From NCBI RefSeq assembly GCF_013389595.1, contig NZ_CP058306.1, positions 2,232,001-2,296,000 of the forward strand: a DNA stretch of 64,000 nucleotides. The letters run 5' to 3'. Each line of letters starts with the position of its first letter. Positions within the stretch are counted from its first letter, which is position 1. Positions 26,010 to 34,738 of the stretch are shown here, in pieces. The DNA comes from Flavobacterium sp. I3-2 (GTDB lineage: Bacteria; Bacteroidota; Bacteroidia; Flavobacteriales; Flavobacteriaceae). A program made the position numbers and the translations under genes. The notes beneath the pieces are model-generated. The model saw only the letters and a program-made list of their open reading frames with translations, was not told the DNA's origin and searched no databases.

Positions 26010-27458
26010 CTAATAGTAAACGTAACGTCTAACTTTAGCGATGTGTTTAGCTAAACGAATTACTTGGTGCGAATATCCGTATTCGTTATCGTACCAAATA
26101 TATAATACGATACTTTTTCCATCTTTAGAAACCAAAGTTGCATGGCTGTCATAGATTGATGGAGTAGAAGTACCAACAATATCAGAAGAAACTAATTCGT
26201 TATTAATTGAATATTTTATTTGCTCAACAAGTTCACCTTGTAATGAGTGTTTTTTCATGATTTGGTTAATTTCTTCAACTGAAGTTTCTCTACCAACTTC
26301 TAAGTTTAAAACGACTAATGAACCGTTTGGAACAGGAACACGAATAGCGTTTGAAGTTAATTTTCCGGCTAAAGAAGGTAATGCTTTTGCAACAGCACTT
26401 CCAGCACCAGTTTCAGTAATTACCATGTTTAATGCAGCTGCTCTACCACGACGGTATTTTTTGTGCATGTTGTCAACTAAATTCTGGTCGTTTGTATAAG
26501 CGTGAATGGTTTCTAAATGTCCTTTAACAACACCTAATTCTTCTTCAACAACTGCTAAAACTGGTGTAATTGCGTTTGTCGTACAAGAAGCTGCTGACCA
26601 AATTGGAGTTGCATCAACATCATATTCTTTGTGGTTTACACCGTAAACGATATTTGGAACACCTTTTCCTGGAGCAGTTAATAAAACCTTAGTTGCACCG
26701 TTTGATTTTAAATGACGAGATAAAGCTGCTTCATCTTTGAAAACTCCTGTGTTATCAATAACTAAAGCGTCGTTAATTCCGTATTTTGTATAATCAATAT
26801 CTTCTGGTTGAGCAGCAGAAATCATTTTTACGCTCGTTCCGTTAATGATTAACGTTTCGTTTTCGATGTCAGCAGAAACTGAACCTTCGAAATCTCCGTG
26901 AATTGAATCATAACGTAACAGAGAAGCACGTTTTTCTAAAGATTCAGCTGTGTTTTTATCACGAGTAACAACAGCTTTTAAGCGTAATTGTTGTCCTTTT
27001 CCAGCTTTTGAAATTAATTCTCTAGCTACTAAACGACCAATACGACCAAAACCATATAAAACGACATCTTTAGGTTTGATTTCTTCTGAGTTTTTAGCAT
27101 CTTTTAACTTAGCAACAACAAATGCTTTTGCATCATTGTATTTATCATCTTCTAAATGATATTCGTAAGTTAATTTTCCAATATCAATACGTGCTGGAGG
27201 TAAGTCAGTTGTTAAGATTGCACGAGCAATTTCAACCGTATCAAAAACATTAATTGGTTTCTCAACGAATTTTGCAGCGTATTCATGGTAGTTAATAATA
27301 TCGCTTACACTTCTGTCGATTAATTGATTTCTAAAAAGTACTAATTCAATAGATTTATCGTACCATAAATCGTTAACGATTTTAATGAATTCAACGCAAG
27401 CTTTTCTTCTGTCAGCTTGGAATGCTAATTCTTTTTCGTATAATTCGTTATTTTCCAT
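26010..27458 (-). CDS. gap: glyceraldehyde-3-phosphate dehydrogenase, long form
   Basis: A 482-residue GAPDH; the usual enzyme has about 335. Residues 1-135 are an added helical domain, then the NAD(P)-binding fold starts at VLYGFGRIGRLVARELI (GxGxxG) and the catalytic loop SAASCTTNAITP carries Cys292, with the WYDNEYGYSHQVIRL end intact. The enzyme oxidises glyceraldehyde 3-phosphate to 1,3-bisphosphoglycerate. The extended form is widespread in Bacteroidota, often beside a normal-length paralogue; whether this copy works in glycolysis or gluconeogenesis cannot be read from sequence. Own promoter and terminator. Confidence 0.93.
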   Translation of the reverse strand: MENNELYEKELAFQADRRKACVEFIKIVNDLWYDKSIELVLFRNQLIDRSVSDIINYHEYAAKFVEKPINVFDTVEIARAILTTDLPPARIDIGKLTYEYHLEDDKYNDAKAFVVAKLKDAKNSEEIKPKDVVLYGFGRIGRLVARELISKAGKGQQLRLKAVVTRDKNTAESLEKRASLLRYDSIHGDFEGSVSADIENETLIINGTSVKMISAAQPEDIDYTKYGINDALVIDNTGVFKDEAALSRHLKSNGATKVLLTAPGKGVPNIVYGVNHKEYDVDATPIWSAASCTTNAITPVLAVVEEELGVVKGHLETIHAYTNDQNLVDNMHKKYRRGRAAALNMVITETGAGSAVAKALPSLAGKLTSNAIRVPVPNGSLVVLNLEVGRETSVEEINQIMKKHSLQGELVEQIKYSINNELVSSDIVGTSTPSIYDSHATLVSKDGKSIVLYIWYDNEYGYSHQVIRLAKHIAKVRRYVYY

Positions 27459-27488
27459 AAAGTAATTGTGTTGTTATTTTAAGTCGTG

Positions 27489-27496
27489 CAAAATTA
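27489..27496 (-). promoter_or_regulatory. -7 promoter box of gap
   Basis: TAATTTTG on the minus strand matches TAnnTTTG and lies 31 bases before the ATG. Confidence 0.5.
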
Positions 27497-27554
27497 TTAA
27501 ATTTTATTGTATAAACATAGTTTAAAATCAATAAGATTTATTATTTTCTTGCAT

Positions 27555-28949
27555 TTACAAAACAATTCTTAATCGTTCTCCATTTCTAGTTATTATGTCA
27601 AATCGAACATTTGATTTGTTACTTATTCTTGAAATGAGTTCGTTTGCCATTTCAGTATTTGAGATTTTTTGTCCGTTTATTGTTAAAATAATTGCATTTT
27701 TTAGTTCGTTAAGATAAGGTTTGTAGTTTTCGTTCGTGATGTTTTTGATTTTTACACCATAATTTATTCCTAATGATTGCATTTCTTTTTCATTTAAATT
27801 CTCAAGTTCAAAACCATTAAATGAAATATTCTGTGTTTCTTTTTTTGAAAGTTGTACTAAAACATCCTGTGTATTATTGTTTCTAACTAAAGTTACTTTG
27901 ACTTTATCATTTGGTCTTTTTGTGGCAATTGCAGCATTTAATTCTAAGAAATTTTTTATAGGCTTGTTATCTATTTTTGTAATGACATCGCCACTTTGAA
28001 TATTTGCTTTTGCTGCACCAGAATTTGAATTTACTTCTTCGATATAAAATCCCTGAGCTAAATCAATATTTTTTGCATTTGCAATTTGTCGGTTCAATTC
28101 ATACCCTTGAACACCTAAAATTCCTTGTTGAACATTCCCGAATTCTAAAAGATCTTCTACAATTTTTTTTGCCATATTTGAAGGAACAGCAAATGAATAT
28201 CCAACGTATGAACCTGTTGTTGAAGAAATCAGCGTGTTGATTCCAATTAATTCTCCATTTGTGTTTACCAAAGCTCCGCCTGAATTTCCTGGATTAACTG
28301 CAGCGTCAGTTTGTATGAAAGATTGAATTCCATCTTCTGAAAGATTTCGAGCTTTGGCAGAAATAATTCCTGCGGTTACTGTTGATGTTAAATTATAAGG
28401 ATTTCCTACGGCTAAAACCCACTCGCCAACTTCGATTGCATCTGAATCTGCAAAGGTTGCATAAGAAAGTTTTTCTGGAACATCAATTTTTAAGAGAGCA
28501 ATATCTGTTTTTGGATCTGTTCCAATCAAAGTTGCAGGAAATGAACGGTTATCATTTAATGTTATCTCCAATTGATTAGCTCCTTGAATAACGTGATTGT
28601 TCGTTACAATATAACCATCTTCTGAAATGATAACACCAGAACCCGTTCCGATTTGTGGTTGCATTTGGCGGCTACTTTCGTACCCATAAATAAAATCAAA
28701 CAACGAGTTTCTTGAACTTGTTTTGTAAGAAACGTTTTTTACGTGAACCACATGATTGATGGTTTTATTGGCTGCAACAGTTAAATTTGGAGCTTCATAA
28801 CTTGATTTAGATGTGTTTTTTGTTGAATTTGAAATAGTTTCGGTATTTTCTATTCCTAAAAAATCATTTTCTATTAAAAGTTTATAGGTTATAATTGTCA
28901 GAATGACGCTTAACAAAGAAGTAAAGAAAATAGTTGATATGTTTTTCAT
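27555..28949 (-). CDS. htrA: HtrA/Deg-type periplasmic serine protease
   Basis: A 464-residue S1C protease. An N-terminal signal or anchor (about residues 5-25) is followed by a trypsin-like domain with catalytic His119 (NNHVIQG), Asp149 (KTDIALLK) and Ser223 (NPGNSGGAL), then PDZ1 (about 270-360, GILGVQGYEL...AKANIQSGDVITKIDNKP) and a shorter PDZ2 (about 375-464). HtrA proteins degrade or refold damaged envelope proteins. Single gene, no partner; the annotation degP or degQ cannot be decided. Confidence 0.93.
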   Translation of the reverse strand: MKNISTIFFTSLLSVILTIITYKLLIENDFLGIENTETISNSTKNTSKSSYEAPNLTVAANKTINHVVHVKNVSYKTSSRNSLFDFIYGYESSRQMQPQIGTGSGVIISEDGYIVTNNHVIQGANQLEITLNDNRSFPATLIGTDPKTDIALLKIDVPEKLSYATFADSDAIEVGEWVLAVGNPYNLTSTVTAGIISAKARNLSEDGIQSFIQTDAAVNPGNSGGALVNTNGELIGINTLISSTTGSYVGYSFAVPSNMAKKIVEDLLEFGNVQQGILGVQGYELNRQIANAKNIDLAQGFYIEEVNSNSGAAKANIQSGDVITKIDNKPIKNFLELNAAIATKRPNDKVKVTLVRNNNTQDVLVQLSKKETQNISFNGFELENLNEKEMQSLGINYGVKIKNITNENYKPYLNELKNAIILTINGQKISNTEMANELISRISNKSNVRFDIITRNGERLRIVL

Positions 28950-29033
28950 AGAATAACTATTGTTTTTAAAATTAGGATTAAAATTAAATATTATGTATAA
29001 ATCTTAAAAACGGTTTAACTATTGTTAACAATC

Positions 29034-29064
29034 TTTAACGACTCATTAAATATTACTAAATTTG
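29034..29064 (+). promoter_or_regulatory. promoter of the dapF-GNAT-mltG operon
   Basis: TTTA (29034-29037), 19 bases, TAAATTTG (29057-29064): a full -7 box with a one-mismatch -33 box at the standard spacing, 20 bases before dapF. Confidence 0.6.
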
Positions 29065-29084
29065 TGTCTTAATAAGAATTTAAG

Positions 29085-29879
29085 ATGACATATAATTTAC
29101 ATTTTTCTAAATATCAAGGTACAGGAAATGATTTTGTCATGATTGATAATCGTGATTTATCTTTTCCTAAAGAAAATACCAAACTTGTTGCTTTTTTGTG
29201 TGATAGACGTTTTGGAATTGGTGGTGATGGTTTGATTTTGATTGAAAATGATTTGGAAACCAATTTTAAAATGATTTATTACAATTCTGATGGAAATGAA
29301 AGTACGATGTGCGGAAATGGAGGTCGTTGTCTGGTTGCCTTTGCAAAGCAATTAAAAATAATTTCTAATTCATGTACTTTTAAAGCGATTGATGGATTGC
29401 ATCATGCAAAGATTAGTGATGAAATTATTTCTTTACAAATGATTGATGTTCAAGAAATTTCTAAAAGCGAAAAATATACTTTTTTGAACACTGGTTCACC
29501 TCATCATGTACAAATGGTTGATGAAGTTAAAAATTACGATGTATATAATAAAGGTAAAGAAATTAGATATGCTGATATTTATGCACCTGGTGGTACGAAT
29601 GTAAATTTTGTTGAAAAAATTTCAGACAATTACTTCAAAGTTCGAACATATGAACGTGGAGTTGAAGATGAAACTTTTTCTTGCGGAACAGGAGCTACAG
29701 CAGTTGCAATTGCGATGTTTGAAAATGAAATTACAAATAAAAAATCTATTCAGATTGAAGTTCCTGGCGGAATGTTAAATGTTTCGTTTGATAAAAATGA
29801 AGCTGGATTTTATGAAAATGTTATTTTATCTGGACCAGCAAAGAAAGTTTTTGAAAGCGATATAATTGTTGATTTATAA
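29085..29879 (+). CDS. dapF: diaminopimelate epimerase
   Basis: A 264-residue cytoplasmic epimerase that turns LL- into meso-diaminopimelate for lysine and peptidoglycan. The two catalytic cysteines are Cys76 (MCGNGGRC) and Cys200 (SCGTGATA), with the YQGTGNDFVMID N-terminal signature. Its stop and the next start overlap as TAATG, coupling it to a GNAT gene; mltG follows, so the operon joins precursor synthesis with peptidoglycan processing. Confidence 0.96.
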   Translation: MTYNLHFSKYQGTGNDFVMIDNRDLSFPKENTKLVAFLCDRRFGIGGDGLILIENDLETNFKMIYYNSDGNESTMCGNGGRCLVAFAKQLKIISNSCTFKAIDGLHHAKISDEIISLQMIDVQEISKSEKYTFLNTGSPHHVQMVDEVKNYDVYNKGKEIRYADIYAPGGTNVNFVEKISDNYFKVRTYERGVEDETFSCGTGATAVAIAMFENEITNKKSIQIEVPGGMLNVSFDKNEAGFYENVILSGPAKKVFESDIIVDL

Positions 29880-30406
29880 TGAAAACATTAATAGGAAATA
29901 GTTGTTATTTACGAGCGCTCGAACCCGAAGATTTAGACTTTATATATCAAATCGAAAATGACGAATCTCTTTGGGAAGTTTCACATACACAAACTCCCTA
30001 TAGTAAATTTTTGATTCGACAATATCTAGAAAATGCACATTTAGATATTTATGAAGTAAAACAATTGCGACTAGTAATCGTAAATAAAGAAACAAATTCA
30101 CAGGTTGGTTTGATTGATTTATTTGATTTTGACCCCAAAAATGAACGTGTAGGAATGGGAATTGTAATTTCTGCTACCAAAGATAGAAGACAAGGTTTTG
30201 GAAATGAAGCTGTTGGTTTGTTAATTGAATATGTTTTTGAGTACTTAAATGTATATCAAATTTATGTTAATATTAGCACTGATAATTCGGCAAGTATCAA
30301 GCTTTTTTCTAATTTTGGATTCGAAAAAATAGGAACTAAAAAAGCTTGGAATAAAGTAGGAGATATTCGAAAAGACGAAGCTTTGTATCAATTAATAAAA
30401 AACTAA
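29879..30406 (+). CDS. GNAT family N-acetyltransferase
   Basis: A 175-residue protein of the RimJ/RimL-like GNAT branch: N-terminal YLRALEPEDLDFIYQIENDESLW, the acetyl-CoA-binding region KDRRQGFGNEAVGLLIEYVF (about 100-119, R/QxxGxG/A motif) and the NxSIKLFSNFGFEKIG signature. It would acetylate an amine on a small molecule, protein or antibiotic; the substrate is unknown. It starts inside the dapF stop (one-base overlap) and ends three bases before mltG. Confidence 0.87.
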   Translation: MKTLIGNSCYLRALEPEDLDFIYQIENDESLWEVSHTQTPYSKFLIRQYLENAHLDIYEVKQLRLVIVNKETNSQVGLIDLFDFDPKNERVGMGIVISATKDRRQGFGNEAVGLLIEYVFEYLNVYQIYVNISTDNSASIKLFSNFGFEKIGTKKAWNKVGDIRKDEALYQLIKN

Positions 30407-30409
30407 TTA

Positions 30410-31447
30410 ATGAAACTTAAAAATCTTGTAGCTATACTTCTTGTAGTAGTAATGACTGGATTGTTAATCTATGGTTATACGCTTTATAATAAAACTTTTG
30501 TATCAAATACAGCTTTTGAAGAAAGAGAAGTTTATGTAACTTTTCCGACAAACAGTACGCATGAAGATGTAAAAAAAATATTGTCGCCATATGTCAAAGA
30601 TTTTGAACAATTCGATGCCGTTTTTCAACAAGTTAGTTTCGACCAAGGTTATTTTCCAGGGAGATTTTTGTTGAAAAAAGGAATGTCTAATTACGATATG
30701 ATTCAAGCCTTGAAATATAATGTTCCTGTTAAGTTAACTTTCAATAATCAAGAAACAATTGAAAAATTAGTTTCAAGAATTTCATCTCAAATAGAACCCG
30801 ATTCACTTGCTTTGATTGAAGTGTTTACCGATCCAGAATTTTTAAAAGAGAACAATTTTACAAAAGATGACGTTCTTTCCATGTTTATTCCTAATACGTA
30901 TGAATTCTATTGGAATACCACACCATTAAAAGTTCGAAACCAAATGCAAAAAGAATATAATCGTTTTTGGAATGAAGAACGTAAAGCAAAAGCAAAAAAG
31001 CTAGGATTAACTCCTACAGAAGTTGTTACATTAGCGTCAATTGTACAGAAAGAAACTGCAAAAGTAGATGAACGTCCAAAAGTTGCGGGAGCTTATTTAA
31101 ATCGTCTTGAAAAAGGAATGCTTTTACAAGCTGATCCAACAGTGGTTTATTCTAAAAAATTACTTTCAAACGATTTTGAACAAATAATTAAACGAGTTTA
31201 TTTAAAAGATTTGAAATTAAATTCGCCTTACAATACCTACATGTACACTGGTTTACCTCCAGGACCAATTGCCATGCCTGATATTAGTTCAATAGATGCA
31301 GTTTTAAATCCAGAAAAACATAATTATATTTTCTTCTGTGCAAGTGTTGAAAGAATGGGATATCATGAATTTGCAGAAAATTTAGCACAACATAATGTTA
31401 ATCGAGATAAATATTCAGCTTGGTTAGATAAGAATAATATTCAATAA
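30410..31447 (+). CDS. mltG: endolytic murein transglycosylase
   Basis: A 345-residue YceG-family enzyme that cleaves newly made glycan strands and is thought to end their growth. One N-terminal membrane anchor (about 5-27), a LysM-like part, then the catalytic YceG domain with the conserved Glu215 (IVQKETAK) and the LQADPTVVYSKK and NTYMYTGLPPGPI motifs. The active site faces the periplasm. Third gene of the dapF unit. Confidence 0.95.
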   Translation: MKLKNLVAILLVVVMTGLLIYGYTLYNKTFVSNTAFEEREVYVTFPTNSTHEDVKKILSPYVKDFEQFDAVFQQVSFDQGYFPGRFLLKKGMSNYDMIQALKYNVPVKLTFNNQETIEKLVSRISSQIEPDSLALIEVFTDPEFLKENNFTKDDVLSMFIPNTYEFYWNTTPLKVRNQMQKEYNRFWNEERKAKAKKLGLTPTEVVTLASIVQKETAKVDERPKVAGAYLNRLEKGMLLQADPTVVYSKKLLSNDFEQIIKRVYLKDLKLNSPYNTYMYTGLPPGPIAMPDISSIDAVLNPEKHNYIFFCASVERMGYHEFAENLAQHNVNRDKYSAWLDKNNIQ

Positions 31448-31451
31448 ATTT

Positions 31452-31482
31452 AATAGCATCTTTTTAGGTGCTATTTTTTTTT
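31452..31482 (+). terminator. intrinsic terminator after mltG
   Basis: A nine-bp stem (31452-31460 with 31467-31475, one G-U pair) and a T9 tract. The 190 bases that follow up to the next promoter hold nothing I recognise. Confidence 0.8.
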
Positions 31483-31672
31483 GAGTATGACGTTTTGATG
31501 GTTGTGTTATGAATGAGGAGCAAAAAATTTAACTAAAATTTTTATTAAAAACAAGTAAAAAGTGATGTTTTTTAATCATTGTAAATAATTGATTGTTAGT
31601 TATTTAGTTTTCGTGAAGTGTTAAAAAATGAGTTAAAGAGTCGGATTTAATATTGGTTTGATATTTAAGTCG

Positions 31673-31680
31673 TAAATTTG
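31673..31680 (+). promoter_or_regulatory. -7 promoter box of the lysozyme-like gene
   Basis: TAAATTTG matches TAnnTTTG, 45 bases before the chosen ATG at 31726. The -33 element is unclear. Confidence 0.55.
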
Positions 31681-31725
31681 CACTGCTAATATCAAGTAGT
31701 GACAGGGCTTGAGAAAACAAATTTA

Positions 31726-32379
31726 ATGATAAAAAAATGTTCTTATTTTATTGGAATTATTACTCTAATAGTTTTAGTTTTATCTGCTTTTAAAAAGTAT
31801 GAAACAGAGTCGATTTCTAAATTTTTGACTACAGCAAAGGAAAATATTACTTATCATGTTCCTACAGAAAATGAGGTTTCAGAAAAATTACTAGCTGATA
31901 ATTACAAAGTAATTCCAATTACAAAAAGTAAATCTTTTATTGAATTTAAAGAGGCTCTTGCAGAAAGAGAGTCAGCAGGAGAATATGATATTGTAAATTC
32001 TTATGGTTATATGGGAAAATATCAATTTGGTAAATCTGCTTTAAAAACGATAGGGATAAATGATTCGCAAGAATTTCTTGATAATCCAGCCATGCAAGAA
32101 AAAGCATTTGTAGCTTTACTTCAAATTAACAAATGGATATTAAGAAAAGAAATTTTAAAGTACCAAGGTAAAAGAGTAGGTGGCGTTTTAATAACTGAAT
32201 CAGGAATTTTAGCCGCAGCTCATTTGGGTGGAGCAGGTTCTGTTCAAGATTTTTTAAGATCAAATGGTACAGTTAGTTTTAGTGATGGTTATGGTACAAA
32301 TATAAAACACTATATAAAAAAATTTGCCGGATACGATACTTCAAATATAACCGAAGACAAACAAGCGATGGTTATGTAA
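31726..32379 (+). CDS. lysozyme-fold, membrane-anchored peptidoglycan-acting protein (putative)
   Basis: A 217-residue protein with one N-terminal hydrophobic segment (about 4-22). From about residue 75 the sequence KEALAERESAGEYDIVNSYGYMGKYQFGKSAL looks like a lytic transglycosylase / peptidoglycan hydrolase core: an E near the start of an S-G-x-Y loop and the G-x-x-Q-F motif, then ITESGILAAAHLGGAGSVQDFL. Flavobacterial homologues are sometimes labelled LysM-like, though no LysM repeat is seen. The frame opens at a GTG at 31699; the ATG at 31726 gives a better signal anchor. Confidence 0.7.
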   Translation: MIKKCSYFIGIITLIVLVLSAFKKYETESISKFLTTAKENITYHVPTENEVSEKLLADNYKVIPITKSKSFIEFKEALAERESAGEYDIVNSYGYMGKYQFGKSALKTIGINDSQEFLDNPAMQEKAFVALLQINKWILRKEILKYQGKRVGGVLITESGILAAAHLGGAGSVQDFLRSNGTVSFSDGYGTNIKHYIKKFAGYDTSNITEDKQAMVM

Positions 32380-32397
32380 TGTAAGAAATTAGCAAAA

Positions 32398-32429
32398 AGT
32401 TTCATTAGAAATAATGGAGCTTTTTTTTT
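32398..32429 (+). terminator. intrinsic terminator after the lysozyme-like gene
   Basis: Nine-bp stem (32398-32406 with 32413-32421, two G-U pairs), six-base loop and T9. Confidence 0.7.
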
Positions 32430-32450
32430 GGTAAATTGTAATTGTTGATG

Positions 32451-32458
32451 TACCTTTG
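32451..32458 (+). promoter_or_regulatory. -7 promoter box of the 52-residue membrane protein gene
   Basis: TACCTTTG matches TAnnTTTG, 27 bases before the ATG at 32486. Its last three bases are the TTG at which the longest reading of the frame would start, which argues against that start. Confidence 0.55.
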
Positions 32459-32485
32459 GAAAGTATACAAAAAATTCCGGAAGAC

Positions 32486-32644
32486 ATGTTTGAGTTTCAA
32501 CAGTACATTGCTTTCTTAATCGGAATGGGCATTTTAACAATGGGATTCTGGTTAATGTTTTTCTTAGTTGGTTTCGTTTTCTACTGGGCAATCGGTGGAG
32601 CTAGAGATTTAATGCAAGAAAAAGCAGCAAAGAGAAAAGCTTAA
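32486..32644 (+). CDS. small membrane protein, 52 residues
   Basis: Starts MFEFQQYIAF and has one long hydrophobic stretch (about residues 8-36, containing LTMGFWLMFFLVGFVFYWAI) followed by a charged cytoplasmic tail (RDLMQEKAAKRKA). It has its own -7 promoter box and a strong terminator, which support a real gene. Function unknown; it could modulate a larger membrane complex. Confidence 0.65.
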   Translation: MFEFQQYIAFLIGMGILTMGFWLMFFLVGFVFYWAIGGARDLMQEKAAKRKA

Positions 32645-32659
32645 GAAATTTTGCTTTAT

Positions 32660-32692
32660 AAAAAAGAGAACTAAATTTAGTTCTCTTTTTTT
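32660..32692. terminator. palindromic terminator after the small membrane protein gene
   Basis: A perfect 32-base palindrome (arms 32660-32675 and 32676-32691) with A and T tracts at its ends, usable in both directions; it also lies just past the possible micro-ORF at 32698-32766 on the other strand. Confidence 0.75.
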
Positions 32693-32697
32693 ATTTC

Positions 32698-32766
32698 TCA
32701 TAATAATATTGAAATCAATCCTATAAAGAAATCAATTATCATGTTGATTAAATTTAATAGTATCAT
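32698..32766 (-). CDS. possible 22-residue membrane peptide downstream of the PspC gene
   Basis: An ATG at 32766 opens a 22-codon frame, MILLNLINMIIDFFIGLISI plus two Leu, ending at a TGA. It is almost wholly hydrophobic with one Asp in the middle, lies 24 bases after the PspC stop on the same strand, and is followed within six bases by a palindromic terminator. The context fits a small co-transcribed membrane peptide, but a 22-codon frame can arise by chance in AT-rich DNA. Confidence 0.3.
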   Translation of the reverse strand: MILLNLINMIIDFFIGLISILL

Positions 32767-32790
32767 AATTTATTTTTTTAGTTTAGTTAA

Positions 32791-34332
32791 TTAGTCACAA
32801 CTTACGCATTCTAGTTTATCATCAATTAGTTTATAAAAATTAATTCCACTTTGGATATTGTTATTGTAATCAAAAGAAATATCGTTGGTTTTGTTAATTC
32901 TAACTATTTTAGAATTAGGTAAATATAATATAATTTTAACAGAATTATTGTATTTATCTAGATTGTTTTTTTCTGTTAAAATAGCGTTTGCAAACTCGAT
33001 GTTATTATTATCAATCTTTGAGTAATATTCTAGCATTGTTGGTGTTTCTGTAATTGAGGCCTTTCCTGAATTGTTATTAATTACAATTGAACTAGATTTT
33101 GAATATGAAGCTTCTGTTATAATTTCAAAATATCCATCCTGATTTGTAGTTGATTTAATTTCAAATTCAATATCATCTTCTTCTTTATAAATTTTACCGT
33201 TGCTTAACGAATCATTCATTCCGTAAAACCTAGGATCACGAATAAAGTCAATTTTTAAAGTATCATTTGTGATATGATCTAAAGATTTCTTAACTACAGT
33301 AACTTTACTTGTATCGTCAATAAATTTTTTGATAAGATCGTTTTTTGATTCAACTTCAATCATGATTACACTGAAACAAATAATAGCTGCTCCCCAAGTA
33401 AAACCAAGTAAAATTGAAATTAGTCCCACATATTTAATATTTTTATATAAACAACTTAGTCCTGTTATGAAAATAATTAATGAAGGAATAAATGCAATAA
33501 GGAAAACTGAGGTTAAAATCATCCAAGTTGGATATCCAAGTTTAACGATTTCTTCAATTGGAAAATTATTAAATTTAGCTAATGAGATTGTGTTAAAAAC
33601 AAATATCATAATTGCTGATCCAATCATTCCCATCGACCCGATGAAAACACAAGCTATTCCTAATAGTTTTAGAATTATTTCGCTAAGTTTTGTTCCAGCA
33701 TCTTTAAATCTTTGAGTGTCAATGTTTCTTATATTATTACCAATTTGATCAAAGTTTTCTCTAACTTGTTTTTCAATGTTTGAAATATTTACTGGCTCTC
33801 CTTTCATTTCTAATATATCCGAAACTGTTTTAGCCTTTGGAATAATAATCCATAGAATAGGATAGATGATTATACTAGATCCATAAACAAAAATCAATAA
33901 GATGAACAAAATTCGAATCCAAACGACATCAATATTAAAATAATTAGAAAGACCTGATAAAACACCTCCTAAAACTCTTTTTTCTCCATCTCTAAATAGT
34001 TTTCTTGGTCTTTTAATATAGTTTTCATTGGTTGAATTTTGCTCAGTTTGACTTTGCGATTCATTTTCATCATCCAAACGATAATCTTCTGGCTGTCCCA
34101 TTACTTGTATGATATTATCTACATCAAGCATGCTAATAACACCCGTTTTTGGATTTATTTTTTCAGAAAAAATTTCAGCAATTCGACTTTCTATATCATT
34201 TATGATTTCTTCTTTTCCATCAGTATTTAATGAATTTTTTATGGCTTGTAGATAATTGCTTAATTTATCATACGCATCTTCATCGATATGAAAAAATAAT
34301 CCGGCTATATTTATGGTTACTGTTTTATTCAT
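32791..34332 (-). CDS. PspC domain membrane protein
   Basis: A 513-residue protein. Residues 1-80 form a conserved N-terminal domain (TINIAGLFFHIDEDAYDKL...), then the PspC domain at about 108-172 (KRPRKLFRDGEKRVLGGVLSGLSNYFNIDVVWIRILFILLIF), three more membrane segments between about 220 and 325, and a C-terminal extracytoplasmic region of about 180 residues ending with a CVSC motif. PspC relatives sense envelope stress in proteobacteria; in Bacteroidota they pair with PadR regulators, as here (PadR ends four bases upstream). Confidence 0.87.
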   Translation of the reverse strand: MNKTVTINIAGLFFHIDEDAYDKLSNYLQAIKNSLNTDGKEEIINDIESRIAEIFSEKINPKTGVISMLDVDNIIQVMGQPEDYRLDDENESQSQTEQNSTNENYIKRPRKLFRDGEKRVLGGVLSGLSNYFNIDVVWIRILFILLIFVYGSSIIIYPILWIIIPKAKTVSDILEMKGEPVNISNIEKQVRENFDQIGNNIRNIDTQRFKDAGTKLSEIILKLLGIACVFIGSMGMIGSAIMIFVFNTISLAKFNNFPIEEIVKLGYPTWMILTSVFLIAFIPSLIIFITGLSCLYKNIKYVGLISILLGFTWGAAIICFSVIMIEVESKNDLIKKFIDDTSKVTVVKKSLDHITNDTLKIDFIRDPRFYGMNDSLSNGKIYKEEDDIEFEIKSTTNQDGYFEIITEASYSKSSSIVINNNSGKASITETPTMLEYYSKIDNNNIEFANAILTEKNNLDKYNNSVKIILYLPNSKIVRINKTNDISFDYNNNIQSGINFYKLIDDKLECVSCD

Positions 34333-34336
34333 TGTT

Positions 34337-34666
34337 TTATTGTTTTTCGGTTATTAGTTTTACAGCATTTGATAATTCGGTCCAGGTTAGGGCTAGCTCT
34401 TTTAAAAAACTTTCGCCTTGTTCTGTTAATTTGTAATACTTTCTCGGTGGACCTGAAGTTGATTCTTCCCACCGATAACTTAATAAATCATCATTTTTTA
34501 GTCTTGTTAGAAGTGGATAAATCGTACCCTCAACTACTAACAATTTTGCGTCTTTTAGCATATCCAGTATTTCAGAAGTATAACAATCTTTATCTTTTAA
34601 AAGAGAAAGAATGCAAAACTCTAAAATACCTTTTCGCATTTGGGCTTTAGTGTTTTCAATATTCAT
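34337..34666 (-). CDS. PadR family transcriptional regulator
   Basis: A 109-residue winged-helix regulator; the order LEFCILSLLKDKDCYTSEILDML...VVEGTIYPLLTRLKNDDLLSYRWEESTSGPPRKYYKLTEQG is a textbook PadR-type domain including the EGTIYPLL recognition helix and the GPPRKYY wing. PadR proteins are mostly repressors that bind small ligands. It is encoded first in a two-gene unit with PspC and probably represses it; a short palindrome lies by its promoter. Confidence 0.92.
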   Translation of the reverse strand: MNIENTKAQMRKGILEFCILSLLKDKDCYTSEILDMLKDAKLLVVEGTIYPLLTRLKNDDLLSYRWEESTSGPPRKYYKLTEQGESFLKELALTWTELSNAVKLITEKQ

Positions 34667-34706
34667 AGAACGTATTTTTTATTGATATATCTTATTTATT
34701 GTAAAG

Positions 34707-34714
34707 CAAAGATA
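34707..34714 (-). promoter_or_regulatory. -7 promoter box of the PadR-PspC unit
   Basis: TATCTTTG on the minus strand, 40 bases before the PadR ATG. Confidence 0.5.
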
Positions 34715-34738
34715 TAAACAAAAGCAGGTATTTTGTAT

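Noticed and set aside
33329..33715. 128-residue plus-strand frame
   Set aside because: Antisense to the PspC gene.
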